Part shown: positions 1 through 5,054 of the stretch, in pieces
Layout: each line of letters starts with the position of its first letter
Numbering within the stretch: the first letter of the stretch is position 1
DNA from: Candidatus Hydrothermarchaeota archaeon
GTDB taxonomy: Archaea; Hydrothermarchaeota; Hydrothermarchaeia; Hydrothermarchaeales; WAQR01
Assembly: GCA_015520145.1 (NCBI GenBank)
Contig: WAQR01000045.1
Coordinates: 1-6,542, forward strand
Reading direction: 5' to 3'
DNA length: 6,542 bases
Translations under genes and position numbers: made by a program
Notes under the pieces: generated by a model
Told to the model about the DNA's origin: nothing
Seen by the model: the letters and a program-made list of their open reading frames with translations, nothing else
Databases searched by the model: none

Positions 1-995
1 CAGGTCGCCTGCTCCCTTACCTCGATGCCCATCTTCTCTGCAATCCTCCTCGTCCTGGAGGTCGGCAGCGCGATACCTGACACCCCTGCTTTGATGGCAA
101 GTTCTTCAATTATTGCCCTGTCGTTTCCTATGGAATGGGCACATCCAAGGATTACAGGGGTTTTGGGGAACATGAGCCTTGCAACCGATATAATCTTGGC
201 GACATCCAGCGGGCGAACCCTTATATTCTCCATTGCCGTCCCTCTAACCGGGCGAATGGCGGTTATCTCGACTGTTGTGGGTCTAATCTGAGATATCAGG
301 TTTAGAGCCTTAAGCTCGTGGCCGATTTTTCCAAAGTCCAGGCCAGCAGTTACGTGCGGTGAGATTATCTTTATTCCCTGAGACTCAAGTGCCCTCAGTG
401 AAGCAAGATATGCATCCTCCAGTATCTCAATCCCGTATATCTTTCTTGCAACTTCCGGGATCCCGACGACATCAATAGACACGCCGTCCAGCCCGGCCTC
501 TGAGAGTGCCCTGGCGGTTTTATTATCAATGATTCCCGTGTGTGCCAGGAGGAGCATATCGTTTTCCTCCTTGATTTCACGTACCGCAGGAATAAACTCG
601 TCTACTGGAACCGAGCCGTCGCTCCTGCATCCGCCTGTAATGAGGCATCCGACCGCACCCTGCCTCTTAAACGACCTGCACAGCCTGACAAATTCCTCAT
701 TCCTGTCTGCCCAGTAAACACCATCCAACAGATGCCTCCCGCAGTGTTTACAGTCAAGTGCACAGGAATTTTTTGTAATGGAGATGACCGGAAACCGTGC
801 CCCACCTGAATAAAATGTCAGCGCTCCTCCAGCGGCATCTTCTTTGACCTCACCTGCCAGCCTGAAAAGTTCAAAGGCAGCCTGGCTGCCAGGTGTGATG
901 AGCCTCTCTGCTTCTTCCAGGCAGATCCTCTCTCCCCTTTTTATGACCTTTTCCTCCACCTCTTCTAATAACTTCAATAACTTCATAAAAACCAT
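1..995 (-). CDS. Radical SAM protein, biotin-synthase-like (COG1856 type), 3' end outside window
   Basis: I translated this strand by hand from an ATG at 993-995. The frame stays open for 331 residues to the window edge, so the C-terminus is missing. C78, C82 and C85 form the CX3CX2C motif that binds the radical SAM 4Fe-4S cluster, in the context SCALDCKHCGRHLL. An ITGG stretch at 119-122 fits the SAM-binding GGE-like motif, and a late LGC/GIALPT segment starts near C285. These features fit archaeal biotin-synthase-like radical SAM proteins (COG1856). As I recall, one member of that group, LipS2, works with LipS1 as a two-protein lipoyl synthase in Thermococcus. That function here is only an inference, because the next gene is not visible. 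A second in-frame ATG lies at 984-986. A GGGAGGTG at 1020-1027 is too far from both ATGs (24 nt or more) to decide the start. Confidence 0.9.
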   Translation of the reverse strand, partial: MVFMKLLKLLEEVEEKVIKRGERICLEEAERLITPGSQAAFELFRLAGEVKEDAAGGALTFYSGGARFPVISITKNSCALDCKHCGRHLLDGVYWADRNEEFVRLCRSFKRQGAVGCLITGGCRSDGSVPVDEFIPAVREIKEENDMLLLAHTGIIDNKTARALSEAGLDGVSIDVVGIPEVARKIYGIEILEDAYLASLRALESQGIKIISPHVTAGLDFGKIGHELKALNLISQIRPTTVEITAIRPVRGTAMENIRVRPLDVAKIISVARLMFPKTPVILGCAHSIGNDRAIIEELAIKAGVSGIALPTSRTRRIAEKMGIEVREQAT

Positions 996-1048
996 CTGGA
1001 AAATATAACCTGAAAAGACACCTCCCTGCCAGAAAAAATAATAGGGTA

Positions 1049-1104
1049 TGCGGAATTTCCAACCTGCTCAATTCGCGTCAAAAATTCCGCACATAACTCC
1101 GCAC
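1049..1104. repeat. 10-bp inverted repeat plus a direct TCCGCAC repeat between two minus-strand genes
   Basis: TGCGGAATTT at 1049-1058 and AAATTCCGCA at 1082-1091 are perfect inverted copies separated by 23 nt. TCCGCAC occurs at 1086-1092 and again at 1098-1104, a 12-bp period, so the GCGGA core appears three times. Read on the minus strand, the hairpin lies after the stop of the 1120-1455 gene and is followed about 10 nt later by six T (1033-1038). It could therefore end that transcript. Equally, it lies upstream of the radical SAM gene and could be an operator. The sequence alone does not separate the two roles. Confidence 0.6.
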
Positions 1105-1119
1105 GTACAAAATTTTGGT

Positions 1120-1455
1120 TTAGAATACCGGTTTTGCTTTGTATATCTTTATCCCCGACTTTTTCAAGAGTTTCATTGCTTTAACGCCATGTGTCGGAAA
1201 TACGTGGATTGTCGCGTGGAACGGCGGTACTGTCATAACCGTCTTGTATTTCAGCGGGATTTTGTTCTTTTTGAGCAGATCCCATGCAGTATGGAAATCC
1301 TTTGCATAGTCCACACGTATTGGTATACTTACGTCAGTCCCGCCTGCAACATCATCGACGATCCTGCCGTCTTTTTCCTTCTTCTCCCATTCTTTAATAT
1401 CTGCATCAGAGATCTCTTCTACATATTCCTCAGTATATAATCTCGCCAATATCAT
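1120..1455 (-). CDS. Conserved-looking hypothetical protein, 111 residues
   Basis: I do not recognise the family. The product is soluble, with no membrane segment or signal peptide. It has an acidic N-terminal third (EEYVEEISDADIKEWEKKEKDG) and a basic C-terminus ending in KIYKAKPVF. In between lies a His-containing segment (PPFHATIHVFPTHG, about residues 76-89) that looks like alternating strands of a small alpha/beta domain. It is probably a real gene, because it has a good TATA box (1507-1514) and a strong Shine-Dalgarno sequence. GGAGGT (1456-1461) directly abuts the ATG at 1453-1455, which is too close for normal initiation. The in-frame TTG at 1447-1449 is six bases further on, at ideal spacing, so the true start may be 1449, giving 109 residues. 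The gene seems to stand alone with its own promoter. Confidence 0.72.
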   Translation of the reverse strand: MILARLYTEEYVEEISDADIKEWEKKEKDGRIVDDVAGGTDVSIPIRVDYAKDFHTAWDLLKKNKIPLKYKTVMTVPPFHATIHVFPTHGVKAMKLLKKSGIKIYKAKPVF

Positions 1456-1461
1456 ACCTCC
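1456..1461 (-). promoter_or_regulatory. Shine-Dalgarno GGAGGT that abuts ATG and favours a TTG start
   Basis: On the minus strand the order is GGAGGT, ATG, ATA, TTG. The ATG has no spacer, while the TTG at 1449 has six bases. The spacing argues for TTG initiation of the 111-residue gene, unless the ATG is used despite the tight fit. Confidence 0.55.
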
Positions 1462-1483
1462 ATAATAGTTTTTTATTATATTT

Positions 1484-1500
1484 TGTCCAATAGTAGGACA
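1484..1500. promoter_or_regulatory. Operator-like inverted repeat TGTCC-N7-GGACA
   Basis: The perfect 5-bp arms TGTCC (1484-1488) and GGACA (1496-1500) flank a 7-bp AT-rich spacer. With the TATA box at 1507-1514, the expected transcription start is near 1485, so the repeat covers roughly -15 to +1. That is a classical place for a repressor site that blocks RNA polymerase in archaea. No regulator can be assigned. Confidence 0.5.
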
Positions 1501-1506
1501 TTATAA

Positions 1507-1514
1507 TATATAAA
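1507..1514 (-). promoter_or_regulatory. Archaeal TATA box for the 111-residue gene
   Basis: The minus strand reads TTTATATA here, about 55 bp upstream of the start codon. Initiation about 25 bp downstream gives a leader of roughly 30 nt that contains the GGAGGT Shine-Dalgarno sequence. Confidence 0.6.
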
Positions 1515-1587
1515 GTTTTATATGAGCCAGTGGTTTTGTAAAAGAAAACACACCTAATCAGAACAGAACAAGGGAAGAACAAAGAGG

Positions 1588-1607
1588 CCCCTGGAAGGCC
1601 AGTGGGG
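1588..1607 (-). terminator. Possible hairpin terminator after the ATP-cone gene
   Basis: CCCCTGG (1588-1594) can pair with CCA..GGGG (1599-1607) with a two-base bulge. On the minus strand the hairpin is followed by pyrimidine-rich sequence (1535-1587) that includes short T runs. It sits 13 bp after the stop of the 1620-1898 gene. The stem is imperfect and there is no long T tract, so this is tentative. Confidence 0.3.
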
Positions 1608-1619
1608 AACTTGACTGGG

Positions 1620-1898
1620 TCATGCAGATATTAAATAAGCAGCGTTCTGGCGGTCCTTATATCTGGCTTCCTTTTTCTTCTTGAATTTCACATATTCTTT
1701 GGCAGCCTTTTCATCAACTTTGATAAGCTCTTTTATAACGAGTTCCCTGATCTCGTCTGTTGTCATGCCGTCCCTGATATCGATGCTCTTTGCAATCTTT
1801 TCTGCCACCGCCCTGCTTGCCCCTGCATTTACCATGGAAGCAATCAGCTTCTCCTCCTCGAACTCTTCTTCAACCCCGTAACTTAGAATCTCAACCAT
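1620..1898 (-). CDS. Stand-alone ATP-cone-like protein, 92 residues
   Basis: The order of features matches an ATP-cone domain, the nucleotide-sensing fold at the N-terminus of ribonucleotide reductases and in NrdR. A short strand ends in G (residue 8), then EEEFEEEKLIASMVNAGAS (10-28), then AEKIAKSI, then MTTDEIRELVIKELIKVDEKAAKEYVKF. The last part is the family's usual TT.EI..LV...L.....A..Y pattern. Nothing else is fused: there is no zinc ribbon as in NrdR and no reductase domain, only a basic tail (KKKKEARYKDR). The usual KRDG signature is replaced by LSYG, so nucleotide binding may be altered or lost. The ATG at 1896-1898 is preceded by GAGAGGATAGGAAA, which provides a Shine-Dalgarno sequence. 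The gene is divergent from the Tfx gene. A regulatory role is likely but unproven. Confidence 0.78.
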   Translation of the reverse strand: MVEILSYGVEEEFEEEKLIASMVNAGASRAVAEKIAKSIDIRDGMTTDEIRELVIKELIKVDEKAAKEYVKFKKKKEARYKDRQNAAYLISA

Positions 1899-2041
1899 TT
1901 TCCTATCCTCTCTTATTCTCTAACATTCGGGTTTACTCAACGTCAATAACTTTTGCTGTAATTTGTCAGTAAGGCCAAGAACCATTTAACGCCCATTTTA
2001 GCTGCTACAAATACACCAGCAGACCAGAGATATACCACTAT

Positions 2042-2052
2042 ATTTATATATA
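2042..2052 (+). promoter_or_regulatory. TATA box placed for a leaderless Tfx transcript
   Basis: ATTTATATATA ends 19 bp before the ATG at 2072, so transcription starting about 25 bp from the box centre would begin at or next to the start codon. The intervening bases (2053-2071) contain no Shine-Dalgarno sequence. Both facts point to a leaderless mRNA, common in archaea. Confidence 0.7.
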
Positions 2053-2071
2053 ACAGGTTCTTATTATATTC

Positions 2072-2338
2072 ATGGTCAAAACAATCGGGATTCTTACAGA
2101 AAGACAGGCTGAGGTAATACGGATGGAGGCACTAGGCATGAGCCAGGACGAGATATCAGAAAGACTTGAGATCTCGCAGCCGAGGGTCTCGTCAGCCTTG
2201 AAGACTGCAAAGAGAAAGATAGAAGAAGCACGGGCAACGGTGGATTTCTATAACGAAGTAAAATATGTGGGCGGTCTTAGAAAGTCTGGATTTAAAGGGG
2301 AAGTTGTCCTAAATCTTGAACGTGAAAGGTCGGAGTAA
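2072..2338 (+). CDS. Tfx-family helix-turn-helix DNA-binding protein, short form
   Basis: The 88-residue product begins with LTERQAEVIRMEALGMSQDEI and continues with the recognition region SQPRVSSALKTAKRKIEEAR, a sigma-70 region-4-like helix-turn-helix at about residues 8-55. This pattern defines the archaeal Tfx family, whose founding member binds near the fmdECB promoter (molybdenum formylmethanofuran dehydrogenase) in Methanothermobacter. That target need not hold here, since no fmd/fwd genes are in view. The protein is shorter than the founding member (about 16 kDa). After the HTH there are only about 30 residues, ending in a strand-like GEVVLNLERERSE. The gene seems to have a leaderless promoter (TATA at 2042-2052). 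It is divergent from the ATP-cone gene and converges on the DUF1512 gene with a 40-bp gap. Confidence 0.85.
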   Translation: MVKTIGILTERQAEVIRMEALGMSQDEISERLEISQPRVSSALKTAKRKIEEARATVDFYNEVKYVGGLRKSGFKGEVVLNLERERSE

Positions 2339-2341
2339 CGG

Positions 2342-2368
2342 TAATGATGGTAATGGCAATAATGGCAA
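2342..2368. repeat. Short tandem 9-mer repeat between convergent genes
   Basis: TAATGGCAA occurs twice in direct tandem (2351-2359 and 2360-2368), preceded by the related TAATGATGG (2342-2350). The repeat fills most of the 40-bp gap between the stop of the Tfx gene and the stop of the DUF1512 gene. No function is evident. It may be simple replication slippage. Confidence 0.6.
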
Positions 2369-2378
2369 TCACCAGCTA

Positions 2379-3614
2379 TCACTGAGCCTCTTTCTTCTGT
2401 TTTGGTTTCTGTGGTCTCTGTTTTTTAGCAGATTCTCTGACAAACTTTTTTATCATCTCATCTACCATGGAGACCTTTTCTTTTTCTTTTTTCCTCTTCG
2501 GCAGCCTTATGCCTTTTACAGAGTCATAATTATTACCTATCCCGCAGGTGTTCCCGACCCCCACAACAAGGACAGTACTGCCTTCAGGTGCCCTTCTGAT
2601 ACTCTCCTCCACCATCTCGATAGCATCCTTTACAGAATCTCCAATATCGCTTGCAAGAGGGGAGATTGCCTCCTCTATTGACATCCTGATTGCATACGCT
2701 TCAAGAGGAATATTGTTCTTGAGGGCAGCGTCTTCTATCTTTGCCTTTTCAGGCCCGGGGTCTCCGATAGCCGCCCCGATACCTTCGCTGACCTTCCCTG
2801 TCCTTTCTCCCTCAAGTTTGAGGCTTGCGTCAATTGTGATTATCTTTGTCAGCTTATTTTCTCTCGCTATCTTTTTGACTGCATCGCCGAGCTTTCCAAG
2901 TGTAGCACCAGGCCCTTTTGCCTTTAAAACGAAGACCGTCCTGCCATCGATATCTGTCTTGTGAGATATTACATCCTTTGCAATCTCTTCTGTCCTGTCT
3001 CCTTTTATGAGGTTTGCAGCAACAAGCGGTCCTATACCGTCCCCGATGGGTTTCCCTTTCGATATCGTTTCAACGCCGTCCATCTGAGCCTTGGCAATCT
3101 TTTTGATCATCACAAGATTCATGTGTATGAGCATTGCCATCTGGATGTTGTTTGTCTTCTTTACAAACTCCACGTAGTGCCTTACAATCTTTGCGATGTT
3201 GTTCAGCCCGATCCCGCCCTTAACAAGTGAGACTATGTTGCCCTGCCAGACCTCGTCGCTTTTGGGAGCGATCTTTTTTGCGATGTCCAGAAACCTGTCC
3301 TCTGTCTTGTCAATCAGGTGTTCTACCTTATTAAGTATCCCGTAAGGATCAAGGTCTACTGGAGGGATCAGGAAAAAGTCCATGGCTCTCTCGACCGTTG
3401 TCTTGGTCTCTTTGCTTTTCGTTCCTCCATGTTTTTTCGATATGTCCACTATCAGATCTACAGATCTTGCTGTATAGCCTTCAAGGAGCTTTGCAACCTC
3501 TTCGAGTTCGTTTATTATTTTGTAAAAATAGAATTTTGGACCATAAATAAAGAGGATAAGGAAGAATAGCATCGTGACTATCTGTCCTGCCCAGGATTGT
3601 TCTGTAAAAAACAT
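2379..3614 (-). CDS. DUF1512 family archaeal membrane-anchored protein, 411 residues
   Basis: I recognise this as the archaeal DUF1512 family from its length and from motifs such as FFLIPPVDLDPYGI and VLVVGVGNTCGIGNNYDSVKG. No function is established for the family. There is one N-terminal membrane segment (residues 12-31, IVTMLFFLILFIYG...) just after a short N-terminus, so the large soluble part is tethered to the membrane. The soluble part has an all-alpha stretch first, then a Gly-rich alpha/beta part with repeated VLKAKGPGATLG, IITIDASLKLEGE and GIGAAIGDPGPE segments, which look like a ligand-binding fold. A very basic tail (KRKKEKEK and KKQRPQKPKQKK) ends the protein. I chose the ATG at 3612-3614 because AGGTGA lies four bases before it. 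The frame stays open 27 codons further upstream, but that stretch runs through the TATA box. Confidence 0.85.
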   Translation of the reverse strand: MFFTEQSWAGQIVTMLFFLILFIYGPKFYFYKIINELEEVAKLLEGYTARSVDLIVDISKKHGGTKSKETKTTVERAMDFFLIPPVDLDPYGILNKVEHLIDKTEDRFLDIAKKIAPKSDEVWQGNIVSLVKGGIGLNNIAKIVRHYVEFVKKTNNIQMAMLIHMNLVMIKKIAKAQMDGVETISKGKPIGDGIGPLVAANLIKGDRTEEIAKDVISHKTDIDGRTVFVLKAKGPGATLGKLGDAVKKIARENKLTKIITIDASLKLEGERTGKVSEGIGAAIGDPGPEKAKIEDAALKNNIPLEAYAIRMSIEEAISPLASDIGDSVKDAIEMVEESIRRAPEGSTVLVVGVGNTCGIGNNYDSVKGIRLPKRKKEKEKVSMVDEMIKKFVRESAKKQRPQKPKQKKEAQ

Positions 3615-3650
3615 ATCTTCACCTGAAATATTGATTTTTTTATCAGGACA

Positions 3651-3660
3651 TATATATTTA
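3651..3660 (-). promoter_or_regulatory. TATA box for the DUF1512 gene
   Basis: The minus strand reads TAAATATATA, preceded by the purine-rich GGAGGGT. Its distance to the chosen ATG (3614) gives a short leader of about 13-20 nt containing the AGGTGA Shine-Dalgarno sequence. This also shows that the upstream in-frame ATG near 3695 cannot be the start of the normal transcript. Confidence 0.6.
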
Positions 3661-3712
3661 ACCCTCCACAATCGTTCCCTCCTCCGTGATAACACAGCCG
3701 AACCAGCGCAAC

Positions 3713-3721
3713 CTTTATTAA
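3713..3721 (+). promoter_or_regulatory. Candidate TATA box for the spoVG-like gene
   Basis: CTTTATTAA lies about 23 bp before the ATG at 3740 and about 50 bp before the ATG at 3770. Initiation about 25 bp downstream would start the mRNA near 3740. That leaves a 30-nt leader carrying AGGTGA (3759-3764) for the 3770 start. Confidence 0.5.
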
Positions 3722-3769
3722 TCCCTTGGTGATATTAATATGCCACTAAAAAACAAGCAGGTGAGTAAA

Positions 3770-4162
3770 ATGGCTAATATATCTGATATAAGAGTATACA
3801 ATATTGAAGGAACAGGAAATCTAAGGGCATATGCAAGTATAACACTTGACGATGAATATGTAGTCCATGGACTGAAAGTCATGGATAGTGAAAATGGTTT
3901 GTGGGTAAGCATGCCCGCATCCAAGAACAAGAGAGGGGAATTCAAAGATATCTTTCATCCCATAACAAGGGAAGCACGGGAGGCCCTCATAACCGCGGTA
4001 ATCAATGCATATGAACAGGGCAGTTCCGATGCTCCAAATGCCGCTCCTGTAGCTGAGGAAGAGGCAGTGCCCGAAGAAGCTACTCTAGAAACTACCGTAG
4101 AAGAAACTGTGACTGAGGAAACTTCACCAGAAACTACTGAAGAAGAACCTAAATCTGACTGA
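3770..4162 (+). CDS. spoVG: SpoVG family protein with acidic C-terminal tail
   Basis: Residues 1-83 match SpoVG throughout: ISDIRVYNIEGTGNLRAYASI, LDDEYVVHGLKVMDSENGLWVSMPA, and GEFKDIFHPITREAREALITAVINAYE. Bacterial SpoVG is a small dimeric nucleic-acid-binding regulator, first known from sporulation and septation in Bacillus. Sporulation does not apply in an archaeon, so the role here is unknown but probably nucleic-acid binding. Residues 84-130 are a low-complexity Glu/Thr/Pro tail, probably disordered and strongly negative. The start at 3770 is chosen because AGGTGA (3759-3764) lies five bases upstream and because family members begin right there. An in-frame ATG at 3740 would add ten residues and could be used if the mRNA is leaderless. 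The 3' end overlaps convergent purC by 14 bp. The family is mainly bacterial, so transfer into archaea is likely. Confidence 0.93.
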   Translation: MANISDIRVYNIEGTGNLRAYASITLDDEYVVHGLKVMDSENGLWVSMPASKNKRGEFKDIFHPITREAREALITAVINAYEQGSSDAPNAAPVAEEEAVPEEATLETTVEETVTEETSPETTEEEPKSD

Positions 4163-4871
4163 GTATTCTCCTTTTTACTTCCTCATAATATTCGACAACA
4201 CTGCCCAGGTCCTGTCTGAACCTGTCCTTGTCCATGATCTCTCCTGTCCCGGCATCCCAGAACCTGCAGGTATCAGGAGATATTTCATCAGCTAGAAGGA
4301 GCTTCCCGGAACTGTCATACCCGAACTCCAGCTTGAAATCCACAAGGATAATACCTCTTGGAAGAAGAAAGTCTTTTAGGACCCTATTGACCTTCAAAGT
4401 GATCTGTCTGATTTCATCGAGTTCCTCTCTGGAACTTGCGGCACCTAGTGCAAGTGCGATATCGTCATTTAGCATCGGGTCGTGATATTCATCGCTCTTG
4501 TAACCCATCTCGATAATAGGCGGGGAGAGTTTCTGCCCGGCCTTGAATGGATAGCGTCTCAAAAGGCTGCCTGTAGCAATATTCCTGCATATCACTTCAA
4601 GAGGCAGGATTTCAACTTTCTTTGCGACGTGCCTGTTCGGCTTTTGATATTCAATAAAATGCGTTGGTATCCCGTTATCTTCCATCAATTCAAGGAGCTT
4701 TGCTGAAATCTCTGCGTTAAGCGCGCCTTTTTTCGACTTGGTATCTTTCTTCGCGCCGTCGCCTGCTGTAAGGTCATCCCGAAATTCCATTAAAACCGTG
4801 TCGCTGTCAATCTCATAAACACTTTTTGCCTTGCCTGTATATAGAAGTTTCATGTGTTTCATATTTATCAT
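4149..4871 (-). CDS. purC: Phosphoribosylaminoimidazole-succinocarboxamide synthase (SAICAR synthetase)
   Basis: PurC is a cytoplasmic enzyme that joins CAIR and aspartate with ATP to make SAICAR, a step of de novo purine (IMP) synthesis. The 240-residue length is normal for the stand-alone enzyme. Visible family motifs in order are: YTGKAKSVYE (11-20, ATP-binding start), FRDDLTAGDGAKK (30-42), VICRNIATGSLLRR (93-106), YKSDEYHDPMLND (124-136), ILVDFKLEFG (175-184) and LADEISPDTCRFWD (193-206). All look intact. The ATG at 4871 is preceded by GAGGA with about nine bases spacing. Other in-frame ATGs at 4862 and 4853 are possible, since most homologues begin just before the LLYTGKAK segment. The gene overlaps spoVG tail-to-tail, and no other pur genes are in the window. 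Confidence 0.97.
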   Translation of the reverse strand: MINMKHMKLLYTGKAKSVYEIDSDTVLMEFRDDLTAGDGAKKDTKSKKGALNAEISAKLLELMEDNGIPTHFIEYQKPNRHVAKKVEILPLEVICRNIATGSLLRRYPFKAGQKLSPPIIEMGYKSDEYHDPMLNDDIALALGAASSREELDEIRQITLKVNRVLKDFLLPRGIILVDFKLEFGYDSSGKLLLADEISPDTCRFWDAGTGEIMDKDRFRQDLGSVVEYYEEVKRRILSQI

Positions 4872-4890
4872 CCGTTTATTCCTCGTTGTG

Positions 4891-4899
4891 TTATAAAAA
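4891..4899 (-). promoter_or_regulatory. TATA-like box for purC
   Basis: The minus strand reads TTTTTATAA centred about 25 bp from the ATG at 4871. This would put the transcription start at or next to the start codon, despite a GAGGA just upstream of it. Either purC is leaderless or a more distant promoter is used. Confidence 0.45.
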
Positions 4900-4978
4900 G
4901 TTACCGCCAGGTACCGTATCTCCAGAATGAAATTAACCTATAAGACATATCCAGAACATCTGACTTGGAAATATACTG

Positions 4979-4986
4979 TATAAATA
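4979..4986 (+). promoter_or_regulatory. TATA box for the DUF5679 gene
   Basis: TATAAATA lies about 75 bp before the ATG at 5055, giving an expected leader of about 45-50 nt ending in GAGGTGA (5041-5047) seven bases before the ATG. The rest of the 183-bp gap between purC and this gene shows no open frame of note. Confidence 0.55.
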
Positions 4987-5054
4987 GAAACCTTTATGAA
5001 GGTAGACGTTTAACTGGTTACTTGATTTTTGATTTGAAACGAGGTGATTTATCA

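Noticed and set aside
871..1071. Open frame on the minus strand overlapping the start of the radical SAM gene
   Set aside because: It is a different frame of the same strand, has no family resemblance, and the radical SAM frame with its cysteine motif is clearly the coding one.
2002..2022. CTGCT...AGCAG inverted repeat upstream of the Tfx TATA box
   Set aside because: Arms are only 5 bp with an 11-bp loop and no extension, so it is expected by chance. It would be interesting only if conserved as a Tfx autoregulatory site.
2316..2681. Plus-strand open frame with Asn-Gly repeats followed by a hydrophobic stretch
   Set aside because: It is a shadow of the DUF1512 gene on the other strand. The Asn-Gly part comes from the 9-mer repeat and the hydrophobic part from T-rich antisense of Lys codons.
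3615..3695. 27-codon N-terminal extension of the DUF1512 protein
   Set aside because: It would have to be transcribed from upstream of the visible TATA box, and the internal ATG has a proper Shine-Dalgarno sequence and places the membrane segment right at the N-terminus.
4965..5054. 30-residue extension of the zinc-ribbon protein
   Set aside because: It would start before the TATA box, and GAGGTGA precedes the ATG at 5055.
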